A stretch of 64,000 nucleotides of DNA from a virus. Shown here in pieces: positions 6,745-15,471 of this stretch. Location of the stretch: positions 1-64,000 of IMG/VR virus record IMGVR_UViG_3300035670_000058. One strand, given 5' to 3'. Under the pieces are notes generated by a model that saw only the letters and a program-made list of their open reading frames with translations, was not told where the DNA came from and ran no database searches. Every line of letters begins with the position of its first letter. The first letter of the stretch is position 1. A program made the position numbers and the translations under genes.

Positions 6745-6820
6745 GGCGTTCATAGTGTAACGGTTAGCACTAGGGGTTGTGGCTCCCTCAGTAGGGGTTC
6801 GAATCCCCTTGATCGCCCCA
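6745..6820 (+). tRNA. tRNA-His (GUG)
   Basis: Encoded G-1 opposite C73, the hallmark of tRNA-His; acceptor GCGTTCA/TGATCGC with one T-T mismatch, anticodon stem AGGGG/TCCCT around TTGTGGC, T arm AGGGG/CCCCT, encoded CCA. Confidence 0.88.
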
Positions 6821-6830
6821 AGGAGATATA

Positions 6831-6932
6831 ATGTCAGAGATTAGATTTGGGTACAGGCTTGAAGCAGCCATACTTGATTTAATTGTTACTCTTACAGAGT
6901 ATATTAGGCATCGTATGAATAACAACTATTAG
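6831..6932 (+). CDS. 33-residue microprotein
   Basis: ATG preceded by AAGGAGA at 5-bp spacing, starting 10 bp after tRNA-His. The product is a single predicted amphipathic helix (EAAILDLIVTLTEYIRHRM). Its TAG stop shares two bases with the first bases of tRNA-Ile. Too short for family assignment; the good ribosome site is the main support. Confidence 0.55.
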   Translation: MSEIRFGYRLEAAILDLIVTLTEYIRHRMNNNY

Positions 6933-7006
6933 CCCTGTCGTCCAACGGTATAAGATACCTTGCTGATAACGAGGGGAACACGGTTCAACTCCGTGCAGGG
7001 CTACCA
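6931..7006 (+). tRNA. tRNA-Ile (GAU)
   Basis: Acceptor AGCCCTG/CAGGGCT, anticodon stem CCTTG/CGAGG around CTGATAA, T arm CACGG/CCGTG, A73 and encoded CCA. Overlaps the upstream microprotein's stop codon by 2 bp. Confidence 0.9.
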
Positions 7007-7020
7007 TAACAGGAGGATAA

Positions 7021-7182
7021 ATGACACCGGAGCATCAGCGATTAATAAACGCTTACGAGGCAGCATCAAAAAAAATCCGTGATCCAAAAGGTGGAACAGG
7101 AGCCGAGTCAGAGTATAAGATCGCATATCAGAATATGGTCAAAGCCGGTATCGCTCTTCAGATTAAGAAGAAGTACCGATGA
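7021..7182 (+). CDS. 53-residue basic small protein
   Basis: ATG after AGGAGG at 5-bp spacing; the stop overlaps the next start as ATGA, so the two are translationally coupled. Mostly helical with Lys-rich ends (ASKKIRDPKGG and a KKKYR tail). No family recognised. Confidence 0.65.
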   Translation: MTPEHQRLINAYEAASKKIRDPKGGTGAESEYKIAYQNMVKAGIALQIKKKYR

Positions 7183-7373
7183 AGAATACAGTTGATGGCG
7201 TTATTGAGTATCTTATAGAGAATGGGATGGACGAGGATGAAGTCGATCACTATCTTTATGAGAAGCAAGCAAATGGCAAGACGCTAATGAAAATGATTGT
7301 TGAGAAAGACTGGGATAACGTCTGGAGAATTATCAACAAGTTTATCTTCGGTGATATCTGGATAAACAATTAA
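7179..7373 (+). CDS. Small acidic protein of unknown function
   Basis: 64 residues, start overlapping the previous stop (ATGA). Acidic N-terminal half (ENGMDEDEVDHYLYE), aromatic C-terminus. Ends 6 bp before tRNA-Arg(UCG). No motif recognised. Confidence 0.65.
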   Translation: MKNTVDGVIEYLIENGMDEDEVDHYLYEKQANGKTLMKMIVEKDWDNVWRIINKFIFGDIWINN

Positions 7374-7379
7374 AACTAC

Positions 7380-7455
7380 CCGCCCATAGCGCAATGGATA
7401 GAGCGACTGACTTCGGATCAGTAGGTTGTGGGTTCAAGTCCTACTGGGCGGGCCA
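7380..7455 (+). tRNA. tRNA-Arg (UCG)
   Basis: Acceptor CCGCCCA/TGGGCGG, anticodon stem ACTGA/TCAGT around CTTCGGA, T arm GTGGG/CCTAC, discriminator G and encoded CCA. Confidence 0.92.
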
Positions 7456-7457
7456 AT

Positions 7458-7541
7458 GGACTAGGTGAGCATGTTTGGTGCGCTCAGTTGACTGTAAATC
7501 AACCACATCACTTGTAGGTTCGAATCCTATCTAGTCCACCA
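7458..7541 (+). tRNA. tRNA-Tyr (GUA)
   Basis: Acceptor GGACTAG/CTAGTCC, anticodon stem GTTGA/TCAAC around CTGTAAA, a 10-nt variable region (shorter than typical bacterial tRNA-Tyr), T arm GTAGG/CCTAT, A73 and encoded CCA. Confidence 0.9.
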
Positions 7542-7545
7542 TCGT

Positions 7546-7622
7546 TGCGGGCGGAGGGTAAGGTATCCTAACTGTCTCATAAGCAGCCATAAATTGGGTT
7601 CGATTCCCAAGCTTCGCAACCA
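7546..7622 (+). tRNA. tRNA with anticodon CAU (Met or Ile2)
   Basis: Anticodon loop CTCATAA on stem ACTGT/GCAGC, T arm TTGGG-TTCGATT-CCCAA. The acceptor pairs about TTGCGGG with TTCGCAA and uses G-T pairs, so the exact ends are uncertain; CCA falls at 7620-7622. It could be elongator Met or a lysidine-modified Ile2; the sequence alone does not decide. Confidence 0.7.
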
Positions 7623-7639
7623 ATATTAAAGGATAGGGA

Positions 7640-7674
7640 AAGGAGTAGCCTTCGGGCTGCTCCTTATTTTTTTG
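7640..7674 (+). terminator. Rho-independent terminator closing the tRNA cluster
   Basis: AAGGAGTAGCC, a TTCG tetraloop, GGCTGCTCCTT (one G-T pair), then ATTTTTTTT. Lies just after the last tRNA and before the packaging genes. Confidence 0.88.
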
Positions 7675-7689
7675 TGTTTGAGGTTTATT

Positions 7690-8334
7690 ATGTACGAAAT
7701 TGATCCTAAATATCAAGGTAAGATTAACCGGATGCGCAATCTTGCGATGTTCAAGGGCAAAACTGACCTTGAAATCCTAGAGCATATCTTGCGTAAAGAG
7801 GGCGAGAAGCGTGTTAAGGAGGTTCCTGTAAAGGAGGATTCTCTTTCTTATAATGCCCGCTACAAGCGATTGTTTGATCGCTTCCAAACTGAATATGGCG
7901 TGGACATGAATGAGTCCAACGATACCGAGGCATTGAAGTTGCTAGTGAAGCATACGCTTCAGTTAGAGACACTTGACAAGCAGATACAAAATCTTCAAGA
8001 GTTACCGCACATGACAAATGAGGATACCCGCACTCTGAAGAACCTAGCCGACGTGCAGCGCAGCCTTGTGACCAGCGTTACAGAGTTGCAGGATCGCCTT
8101 GGTATCTCGCGCAAGGCGCGTAAAGAAAAGCAAGTCGATGACGTTCCCCAATTTATTGAAAGCCTTAAGACTAAGGCGGCTGAATTCTGGGATCGCAAAA
8201 CCGTTCAAATCAGATGTGAGAAATGCCAAATTGAATTAGCTCGTTATTGGCTTAACTTCCCCAAGCGCCCATTGAGCATTAAGGTTGAACTTGAATGTGA
8301 GCGTTGTGAGGAGAAAGTGATTTATGTTAGATAG
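7690..8334 (+). CDS. Putative small terminase subunit with C-terminal zinc ribbon
   Basis: ATG at 7690 is preferred over an in-frame TTG inside the terminator, giving 214 residues with a GAGG ribosome site. The N-terminal half is helical and charged (DLEILEHILRKEGEKR), the middle looks like a coiled coil (about residues 75-140) and the C-terminus has CEKC and CERC about 27 residues apart, suggesting a zinc ribbon. It overlaps the large terminase gene by 11 bp. The small-terminase role is inferred from position, size and helical content; no HTH is obvious. Confidence 0.55.
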   Translation: MYEIDPKYQGKINRMRNLAMFKGKTDLEILEHILRKEGEKRVKEVPVKEDSLSYNARYKRLFDRFQTEYGVDMNESNDTEALKLLVKHTLQLETLDKQIQNLQELPHMTNEDTRTLKNLADVQRSLVTSVTELQDRLGISRKARKEKQVDDVPQFIESLKTKAAEFWDRKTVQIRCEKCQIELARYWLNFPKRPLSIKVELECERCEEKVIYVR

Positions 8335-9928
8335 CGCACTTGACGAAAGAGACTGGGCACTTCTGCAAGTAATTCAGAACCCTGTTCTCTTTCGTGAATT
8401 CATCAATGAGGATGATCCTAACTGGCAACCGCTAGAGCCTCATGAAAGAGCGTGGACAAGCAGTACCGCTCAATACCTATCCATGTGTTGTGGCCGAGGT
8501 GTCCGCAAGACAACAGCAATGATTGAATTGCTCTATTACTGGGTTATAAATAAAATGTATATACCCGGTGATCCTGGCCTATTGGTATATGTGCCAAACA
8601 AAGCACAGAAGGATGCCATCTTCCCCCGTGTACGACAAGCATGTGAACAGCACTGGCTGATTAAATTCCTTGTCAATTCCAATAAGATCAATGTTCAGGA
8701 AGGTCGTATTGAATTCCATAATGGTTTTACATTCATCCTGAGAATCGCCGGTAGCGAGGGCAAAGAGTCTAACGTTATCTCTATCCACACAAGCCGCATA
8801 TGGGTTGACGAGGCTCAATCTTTCCCGTGGCTTGCATGGAAGTCTCTAGGTAATGTTTTGAAGTTTGATATTCCTGGACACATGATGTGGGTATCAGGCG
8901 TTCCAAATGGAGAGCGCAAGGATAATGTTCTCTATACCTGTGATCAATTAGACGATAAATATATCTCATTTAATATCCCACAGAATAAAATGAGTTGGTG
9001 GAGTCCCGATCTTGAGTATCAACGACGCAAGGAATACAACGCGCTACTGGAGGACTCAGAGGATTACAAGCACTTCGTTCTAGGGCAACATGGAGTACCA
9101 ACGTATTCTATCTTTGACCGGGTACGGTTTAAGATCGAAGACTATGAGATATTCAAGGTTGTCCTAGCGCAGCACAACTTCGACAATACCAAGCGATTCG
9201 ATACCGATGGTGTTCTTCGCTATCACATAAATGAGGTTGCTGTGCCTCCTCCTGTGCCCTACGACGGCGGTGTAAAGCCTCTGCTGGGTTTGGGCTACGA
9301 CGTTGGCTATTCACCTGACCCTGCGGTTTTCTTTGTAATGTATCAAGACAAATACGGGCAGTGGAAATGCCTTGCCCGGTTTGTACTACAACGTGTAGAG
9401 TATGCATTACAGAGGGAGTTTATGGCATATCTTGATACGATCTATCAATTCGATTTCTTAGGAATCGATATGGGAGGGCCAGGCAAAGTCCAGTATCAGG
9501 ATTTGGCAGGAGAACTCACAGATTTCAAAAGTTACAAGTATCTGGAACGACTGTTCCCCGTAGAATTCGGTTCCTATATGGTCGTGGCTGTAGACGAAGA
9601 TGGTGTGGAAAAGAAAGACCAGACCAAGAGAGTTTCAGTTGAGACACTATCGCGCTGGGTACATGAGCATCGGTTTGTATTCTCTAAAGAGGATACTGAT
9701 CTTATGGATGAACTGGAGCGCACTAAATTCACTCGGACAATGACTGGTGAGCCTGTCTATAAGACAGATGACGATCACCAGATGGCGGCAATGATGTGTG
9801 CCATCATGGCATATGAGCATAAGTTTGGACCGCCTGTTGTTATTGAGCGACCAGAAATAAAACCAAAGTTAATTAGAGCCGGCTGGCTAGATACCACAAG
9901 AGAGGGAATAGGAGCATATGGCAGATAA
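8324..9928 (+). CDS. terL: Terminase large subunit
   Basis: 534 residues. The ATPase half shows a P-loop-like GRGVRKT (about residues 58-64), where the usual second Gly-Lys is GVRK, and a Walker B strand ending RIWVDEAQSF (about 158-167). The nuclease half has an RNase H-like first acidic strand LGLGYDVGYSPD (about 321), then FLGIDMGG (about 378) and DDDHQMAAMMC (about 482). This is the motor that packages DNA into the prohead and cuts it. It overlaps both the putative small subunit (11 bp) and the portal gene (11 bp). Confidence 0.92.
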   Translation: MLDSALDERDWALLQVIQNPVLFREFINEDDPNWQPLEPHERAWTSSTAQYLSMCCGRGVRKTTAMIELLYYWVINKMYIPGDPGLLVYVPNKAQKDAIFPRVRQACEQHWLIKFLVNSNKINVQEGRIEFHNGFTFILRIAGSEGKESNVISIHTSRIWVDEAQSFPWLAWKSLGNVLKFDIPGHMMWVSGVPNGERKDNVLYTCDQLDDKYISFNIPQNKMSWWSPDLEYQRRKEYNALLEDSEDYKHFVLGQHGVPTYSIFDRVRFKIEDYEIFKVVLAQHNFDNTKRFDTDGVLRYHINEVAVPPPVPYDGGVKPLLGLGYDVGYSPDPAVFFVMYQDKYGQWKCLARFVLQRVEYALQREFMAYLDTIYQFDFLGIDMGGPGKVQYQDLAGELTDFKSYKYLERLFPVEFGSYMVVAVDEDGVEKKDQTKRVSVETLSRWVHEHRFVFSKEDTDLMDELERTKFTRTMTGEPVYKTDDDHQMAAMMCAIMAYEHKFGPPVVIERPEIKPKLIRAGWLDTTREGIGAYGR

Positions 9929-11603
9929 TTTTAAACTAGCAAAGTCCTCAGTATATGAAGGACCCGCTCCATTTGGGGAGGGCTACGGTACATTCATGAT
10001 GCCCTATGCCAATTCTGCGGACTCCTATTACAGAGCACTTGGCTTGACACCAGAGAAACTGGTTGTCCCTAAAGAATACCATGAAGTATTACAACTTGTA
10101 TATGATTTCTACCAGCGTGGCGGTATCATCGCCACCGTTGTCAACAGGCTAGCGGAGTTGTCTGTTACCGAGATTCGGAACGGGCAGCGCAAAACCACTG
10201 ACGAGCAGAACGCTTACTTTGATGCCGTTCTGCATAGAACCCCCTCGCGTTTGATGCGCTTCTTGCGAACATGCGCGCTGGAGTATTATTTGTCAGGTCT
10301 AGTGATTCCCAAGATTGAATATGAAAGTGTTATGGGCCGTGATCTGCACCCAAAGCTTACTCCAACTAAAGAATATATAGTTCCCAAGTTTGACCTATAT
10401 CCACCCAATCTGGTGTGGGTTGTATGGGCTGGTTGGGGGGAGAAGGAATACTACCTCAAAATACCTGAGGCCGATGTACGGTTGATACGCAACGGTGGAA
10501 GTCGAGTCAAAGAGCAGCAATTGAAGTATCAGACATATCAGCAGTTTTATCCATCTCTGGTTGAAACTGTGAAGAATGGAGCAGATAAAATACTTCTCAA
10601 GGATATTGATCCAATTTTGCGCAAAGAGATTTCATACTCTCCCTATCCCGTCCCATATCTTTACAACGTCTTGGAGCCATTGATATTCAAGCAGCAACTA
10701 CGAAGAATGGACTTTGCAGTAGCCTCTAGAGTCATCAATGCTATTCTGCTGGTAAAGGAAGGTAATGATAACTACCCCATAACTGAGGAGACTCGCGCTA
10801 ACCTCGATGAATTAAAGGTTCAGATATTGGCACGATCAAATAATCCAAAGTTAATGGAGCGGCTATTCATACTATTCTCTAACCATACGACTACGTTAGA
10901 GTGGATTACTCCTGATGTCTCAGCGATGCTGGATCAGGACAAGTATCGACAGGCTAATGAGGAATTATCAGAAGGCTTGGGATTCGCACGTATTTTGGTA
11001 ACAGGTGAAAGCAGAGGGACAGGAACAGCGTCGGAGGTTTCTACTTGGGCCATTCAACCAATGATGGAAGAATTGCGGTCTAATCTTAAAGAATGGATTA
11101 CAACATTATACGAAGAACTTTCTGAGTTGAATAGATTTAGAAACACTCCAGCACCAATGTTCAAGCCCATACGTCTTCAGGATTTTGTCAAGACTGCCGC
11201 AGTATTCTCACAGTTGTTTACCGAAGGAAATCTTTCACGGACAACACGCAACGAGTTGGTGGGAACTGATTTTGAAACAGAAGTTGAACTTATGCGCGAT
11301 GAGTTGGAATTGATGGACGGACTACCTCAATTCCCAGCCATGCCTTACAGCCCACAGCCAGCCATAACAGGCGGGCCGGGTGCAACGGGCAAACCGGGAA
11401 GACCGTTGGGAAGTCAAAACGTTCCTATAAATAATAGGAACACGGGCGTAAAGCCGCGTAATCAAAAGCCTTTATCAAAGGTTAAGCAAGCAGACATGAC
11501 TGATGATGAATTAGTTGAAGCATTGATTGCCCTTGCAGAAGAGCGGGGCATAATTATCGATACAAAGATTATCGAGGAAACACCGGATTTGATGAATGAA
11601 TAA
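9918..11603 (+). CDS. Portal protein
   Basis: 561 residues, ATG after AGGAG. Position directly behind the large terminase and overall pattern fit a portal: an N-terminal alpha/beta part with the long central helix region (EETRANLDELKVQILARSN and SNLKEWITTLYEELSELN), a GTGTASEVSTW segment as in portal crown/stem regions, and a low-complexity Gly/Pro/Asn-rich stretch near residues 475-515 before an acidic C-terminal helix. It forms the dodecameric ring at the capsid vertex. Assignment rests on context and fold pattern. Confidence 0.82.
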   Translation: MADNFKLAKSSVYEGPAPFGEGYGTFMMPYANSADSYYRALGLTPEKLVVPKEYHEVLQLVYDFYQRGGIIATVVNRLAELSVTEIRNGQRKTTDEQNAYFDAVLHRTPSRLMRFLRTCALEYYLSGLVIPKIEYESVMGRDLHPKLTPTKEYIVPKFDLYPPNLVWVVWAGWGEKEYYLKIPEADVRLIRNGGSRVKEQQLKYQTYQQFYPSLVETVKNGADKILLKDIDPILRKEISYSPYPVPYLYNVLEPLIFKQQLRRMDFAVASRVINAILLVKEGNDNYPITEETRANLDELKVQILARSNNPKLMERLFILFSNHTTTLEWITPDVSAMLDQDKYRQANEELSEGLGFARILVTGESRGTGTASEVSTWAIQPMMEELRSNLKEWITTLYEELSELNRFRNTPAPMFKPIRLQDFVKTAAVFSQLFTEGNLSRTTRNELVGTDFETEVELMRDELELMDGLPQFPAMPYSPQPAITGGPGATGKPGRPLGSQNVPINNRNTGVKPRNQKPLSKVKQADMTDDELVEALIALAEERGIIIDTKIIEETPDLMNE

Positions 11604-11862
11604 TTACAAGATAGTAGCAGTTTTATGGGAAGATCATATTTATGTTGACAGGGATAAGATTCCTAGAACCCCCGATGAAGAGATAATGACTACACTCTCG
11701 GTCGGAATTCTTTACCAAGAGACTCCAAAAGCAATCACCCTTGTCAACTCCGTTGAACGGTATGATGATCGTGATGATGCTTCCTATACAATTATTTTGA
11801 GATCAACAATCCAAGCGATCCAAGAATATGGAGAGATAGAATTATATAGTTTAAGAGAGTGA
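11596..11862 (+). CDS. Small acidic protein of unknown function
   Basis: 88 residues, starting inside the last codons of the portal gene (8-bp overlap), so likely coupled to it. Alternating strands and helices with many Asp and Glu; no motif recognised. Tight packing with portal suggests a head-assembly accessory. Confidence 0.7.
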   Translation: MNNYKIVAVLWEDHIYVDRDKIPRTPDEEIMTTLSVGILYQETPKAITLVNSVERYDDRDDASYTIILRSTIQAIQEYGEIELYSLRE

Positions 11863-11868
11863 TTAAAT

Positions 11869-12192
11869 ATGAGTGATACTATTACTGTCGCACTAATTAG
11901 TGCATTAGGCGCTCTAATCGTTTCATTCATTGGTGTATTTGTCGCTAAAACATATAAGATTGGTCCCAACCAGGATAAACTCGTGCAGACATTAAAGGAT
12001 TTATTAGCGATTCAGGATAAAAAAATTGAAGAACTTCAAAATATGATAGAGCAAAATCAGAAAGAGATTCTTGATAGCCGCAATAAGATTGTTCAATTAA
12101 CAACTGAACTGGAAAGTTTAAAAGATTTAACTGTGAGTCAAGCCCTATTGATTACCGACTTGCAGCGACAGTTGGGTGGTAAGCGTGGATGA
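11869..12192 (+). CDS. Membrane-anchored coiled-coil protein
   Basis: 107 residues. One N-terminal transmembrane segment (about residues 7-25, ALISALGALIVSFIGVFVA) is followed by a heptad-rich helix (about 40-105, IEELQNMIEQNQKEILDSR). Placement between portal and protease is unusual for a membrane protein; it could be a holin-like, superinfection or scaffold-anchoring factor. It overlaps the next gene, another membrane protein. Confidence 0.72.
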   Translation: MSDTITVALISALGALIVSFIGVFVAKTYKIGPNQDKLVQTLKDLLAIQDKKIEELQNMIEQNQKEILDSRNKIVQLTTELESLKDLTVSQALLITDLQRQLGGKRG

Positions 12193-12484
12193 TTTTATAT
12201 ATGTTGTACACTTAGAAACAATAATTCCAGCACTGTTTGCTGGATTTCTTACAGGGGTAACACTCTTTACTACGTTTAAACTTAGTGTGCAGCATTACTA
12301 TTTGCTGGCACTGGTACAACTGATCTTTGGAGTAGTCGGGATAACCACCCGCTATCTTGAGAATGCTGAGTTTGGGCGCTTTGCGGGTGTAATCTTTTTA
12401 TACTACATTTTCCTAGGTAGCGCGATTTTAGGACAGAAATTATACGCTAAAATAAAAACAGCGCCCTATTTATCAAATAAATGA
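12185..12484 (+). CDS. Small integral membrane protein
   Basis: GTG at 12185 is preferred (GGGTGGT 4 bp upstream); an in-frame GTG lies at 12176. About 99 residues with three hydrophobic segments (IIPALFAGFLTGVTLF, YYLLALVQLIFGVVG and GVIFLYYIFLGSAIL). It overlaps the coiled-coil membrane gene by 8 bp. The pair may work together in the host membrane; function is unknown. Confidence 0.72.
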   Translation: MDDFIYVVHLETIIPALFAGFLTGVTLFTTFKLSVQHYYLLALVQLIFGVVGITTRYLENAEFGRFAGVIFLYYIFLGSAILGQKLYAKIKTAPYLSNK

Positions 12485-12525
12485 AGTTTCTATAAATGGA
12501 AGTAGAACCCGAAGGGGGTGAATTG

Positions 12526-13662
12526 ATGGATAAAGCACAGTTTGAATCAACTATCGCAGAAATTATAGATGTTCCTACCGATGATTTTGAGCATCCCTTT
12601 TTAACAAAAGTCAAGTTTATTTTTACGGACGATAGAGGGAATGCAAACAAGCAGGGAATCGAATTAGAAGATTTTGATTCGGTTGCGAAGAGTTCTATTA
12701 ATATGCCCCTAAAGATTCGCTACACCCATGCCGGTGCAGGAGGTCATGACTTTTCAATTCCGATTGGACATATAACTCGTATGTATCAGGAAACAACTGA
12801 GGCTGGGGTAGCAGAATTAATTGGTGAGGGTGTTCTTTACAAAGAAGAATATCCCGATGAGGTTGCCTATCTAAAGCAAACTCATGAAGCGGGCAAGGCT
12901 CCCGGTATTTCTTGGGAGTTGTCTTATCAGGATTCTGTCACCAAAGCAGGAGTTGACTGGCTTAAAGGTGTTGTAACCAGAGCCGCAACTTTCGTCAAGT
13001 TTCCTGCATACGGTAACCGCACAGGACTATTGGCAATAGCGCAGAGTAATATCTACTCTATCACTGAAAGTCAGATGATGGATACCGAGTTTATGGATGA
13101 GTTGAAGGAAATCGTAGATGAATTAAACGCATTAGTACAGGGAAAGCCAGAAACCGAAGACGAGGAAGATCACCAGAATGATCTCCTAATGGGTGGCGCA
13201 TCTCAAAACACGGGAGGTAACGAAGTGGACGAATTACAGAAGGCTCAAGCAGAGTTGGAGGCTGCGCTTGCCAAGGTTGCAGAATTAACTGCACAACTTG
13301 ACACAGCACAGACAACAATTACTGACTTGACAACAGAGAATGAGGGATACAAGCGAAATGCTCTCGTTGCAGAGCGAACCGCGAAGATCGTAGAAGCCGG
13401 AATCAAGATTGAGTCCGATCAGGAGAAGTTGGCGCAGAAGCAGGAACTATGGTTGGCTATGTCACCAGAAATTTTTGAGGCTTACGTCACAGATTTGGCA
13501 GAGGCTTCAAAGCCTACACAGACTGCTCCTAAGGATAAGGCCGCTGCTTCTAGCAAGGAAGGTCTACCAAAGTTTACTGCGGTAGCAGGACAGGAGAAGA
13601 CACTAGACGATTTGAAGGCAGTCGGAAGACTAGCTTCAAGAGGAATAGCAGCAGATATATAA
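12526..13662 (+). CDS. Prohead protease with C-terminal scaffold-like coiled coil
   Basis: ATG at 12526 follows GGGGGTG, giving 378 residues; an upstream in-frame ATG (12496) lacks a good site. The N-terminal 190 residues resemble phage prohead serine proteases: IRYTHAGAGG (about 63-72, candidate His) and GISWELS (about 126, candidate Ser context). A strong coiled coil (about 240-285) and an Ala/Lys-rich tail follow, as in protease-scaffold fusions. Placement directly before the decoration and capsid genes supports this. The catalytic assignment is tentative. Confidence 0.68.
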   Translation: MDKAQFESTIAEIIDVPTDDFEHPFLTKVKFIFTDDRGNANKQGIELEDFDSVAKSSINMPLKIRYTHAGAGGHDFSIPIGHITRMYQETTEAGVAELIGEGVLYKEEYPDEVAYLKQTHEAGKAPGISWELSYQDSVTKAGVDWLKGVVTRAATFVKFPAYGNRTGLLAIAQSNIYSITESQMMDTEFMDELKEIVDELNALVQGKPETEDEEDHQNDLLMGGASQNTGGNEVDELQKAQAELEAALAKVAELTAQLDTAQTTITDLTTENEGYKRNALVAERTAKIVEAGIKIESDQEKLAQKQELWLAMSPEIFEAYVTDLAEASKPTQTAPKDKAAASSKEGLPKFTAVAGQEKTLDDLKAVGRLASRGIAADI

Positions 13663-13683
13663 AAAAGGAGGTAGGCACGTAGC

Positions 13684-14322
13684 ATGGCTGACGCAATTAA
13701 CACTGGTAATCCAGTTGATACTACACAATTCATCGTAAACAAGTACGATGATATTGATGGCGCTCGACTAAACCAAGACACAGGAAGAGGAAGATTTGCA
13801 TTCCGAGATACTAACGGACGCATGACACTTCCCCGAACACTTACAGAGGCCAAGTTGGCAGTATTCCCTGTCGATTGGCCCAAGCCACTTAACCCCGGTC
13901 CTTATTTCACAGGACCTGGCCTTAATGGCACAACAGTAAACGTTTGGAATGATGGATCACTTGGCGCACAGGAAACTGATTTTGAACTCGATCCAGATGC
14001 TGCTTATGTAGCAAACTGGCCGACAGGCATAACTCAGTACGATATTCCTTTGATGTTCTATGGACTTCCAATGGCATCAGGAAACAAGGCTCTTGTATTT
14101 GACGGTGGAACATTCACCTTCGGATCAGGCGCATACGCTGGCGTTTCATCTGACTATAACATCGGATCAAAGGTTTATGCAGATTACGCTTTAGGCAACG
14201 AAGGAAAGTTGACAGTTTCTGGAGCAGTAGCAGGAAACACCGTAGTCGGTGTTGTTGTTGACAAGGGAACATTCGGAATAAACACAATCACTGTTAAGCT
14301 CAAGGGCTTAGCAGCACTTTAA
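13684..14322 (+). CDS. Head decoration-like protein
   Basis: 212 residues, preceded by AAAGGAGG. The C-terminal 70 residues carry the beta pattern of small capsid decoration proteins (IGSKVYADY, GKLTVSG, NTVVGVVVDKG), similar to DUF2190-type domains, while the first 140 residues are an extra aromatic-rich part. It lies between protease and major capsid genes, the usual place for a head-stabilising protein. No Cys. Confidence 0.68.
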   Translation: MADAINTGNPVDTTQFIVNKYDDIDGARLNQDTGRGRFAFRDTNGRMTLPRTLTEAKLAVFPVDWPKPLNPGPYFTGPGLNGTTVNVWNDGSLGAQETDFELDPDAAYVANWPTGITQYDIPLMFYGLPMASGNKALVFDGGTFTFGSGAYAGVSSDYNIGSKVYADYALGNEGKLTVSGAVAGNTVVGVVVDKGTFGINTITVKLKGLAAL

Positions 14323-14355
14323 GCTGAGTACGTATAAAGGAGGCGAAATAGTAGA

Positions 14356-15363
14356 ATGACAGTAAGATTAGACCCAAATATAACTCCTGAATACCGAAAG
14401 GCAGTTGCGGAGTTAGCGAAGACTGACCGAAGCGCACTTGCGGAAGTTATTACAGAGTATGTTGACCCCGTATATCTAACTCTTGATCTCGCGGGCACAT
14501 TTATGAGTACCCGAGAGATGAATTTCGGTGACATTCTTGTTAAGAGATTCAAGGGAAAGTACAACGTTCAACAGATCGTTCCCGGTCAGATTACTCTTGG
14601 TCAACAGATCACAGTCAAGGATAAGGCGGTTTCTTATAACCTAGATATCCTTGCTGCAAAGGCTGAGTACAACACACTTGAACTTCAGCATGGTGGCCCA
14701 GCGTTCACACCGGAAACAGTACGAGCCGACATCAAGAAGGCTCTTGACGAAAAGATTCTCATGCGCTCATGGAATGCGCTTGCAAATATCTGGACTGCTG
14801 GCAATGCTTCTGCATTGACAATTCCGGGTGCAACATATTCCAACTTCATTGACGCATCTGGTCCCTTGACATCAACTGCTCTTGACAATGCTATCGACCA
14901 TGTTAATTACTGGGCTGGTAGTGTTAAGGCTATTATCGGAACAGAGGGCGCTCTTGCACCACTCTCAACATTTGGACAGTACACAATGATTGGCCCAGGA
15001 ACAGAGAAGCACTATGTGACTACTGATGGGCGACCAGCCGGTACTTTCCAGAATACTTCACCATTTGGCAATGGATCAAAGGCTGTAGAGGCTTATCGCG
15101 GAGTAACAAATATTGTCAGAGTCAAGCAGATTTTTGACAACAGTGTATTCCCGCCAAAGCCACTTCTTCCTTCGGACTTCGTTCTTGTCGTAGGTGACAA
15201 CATTGGTGAATTCATTACCTATGGTGGACCACAGGTTAAGGAGTACGTGGACAACAGACCAACTCCTCCGTACTGGAACTATGAGACATGGCTACAGTTT
15301 GGTATGATGGTTTGGAATGCTCGCGGCATTGTAAAGATTGCTTGTACATCAACTGTCCCGTGA
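14356..15363 (+). CDS. Major capsid protein
   Basis: 335 residues, strong AAAGGAGG site. Follows protease and decoration genes and has the composition of HK97-fold phage capsids: helical N-arm (EYRKAVAELAKTD), a P-domain with long helix (PETVRADIKKALDEKILMRSW), an A-domain-like strand set and the C-terminal YETWLQFGMMVWNARGIVKI segment typical of encapsulin-like capsid ends. A terminator follows immediately, as usual for a highly expressed capsid gene. Confidence 0.85.
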   Translation: MTVRLDPNITPEYRKAVAELAKTDRSALAEVITEYVDPVYLTLDLAGTFMSTREMNFGDILVKRFKGKYNVQQIVPGQITLGQQITVKDKAVSYNLDILAAKAEYNTLELQHGGPAFTPETVRADIKKALDEKILMRSWNALANIWTAGNASALTIPGATYSNFIDASGPLTSTALDNAIDHVNYWAGSVKAIIGTEGALAPLSTFGQYTMIGPGTEKHYVTTDGRPAGTFQNTSPFGNGSKAVEAYRGVTNIVRVKQIFDNSVFPPKPLLPSDFVLVVGDNIGEFITYGGPQVKEYVDNRPTPPYWNYETWLQFGMMVWNARGIVKIACTSTVP

Positions 15364-15392
15364 TCGTGAATAGTTGAGTATTAGATAGATGT

Positions 15393-15440
15393 GGGCCATC
15401 TTCGGTCGTTGTTGGCCGGGGATGGCCCCTTCTTTTTTAT
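15393..15440 (+). terminator. Terminator after capsid gene
   Basis: GGGCCATC at 15393-15400 pairs with GATGGCCC at 15421-15428 around an inner C-G-rich loop, followed by TTCTTTTTT. Separates head from downstream genes. Confidence 0.85.
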
Positions 15441-15444
15441 TAGG

Positions 15445-15459
15445 GTGTTATAATAACAC
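15445..15459. promoter_or_regulatory. Perfect palindrome overlapping a TATAAT box
   Basis: GTGTTAT-A-ATAACAC is a 15-bp perfect palindrome; TATAAT occupies 15449-15454. No clear -35 box is visible at 17-18 bp. It could be an operator over a promoter restarting transcription after the capsid terminator. Only sequence symmetry supports this. Confidence 0.4.
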
Positions 15460-15471
15460 GGAGGATTAGAT

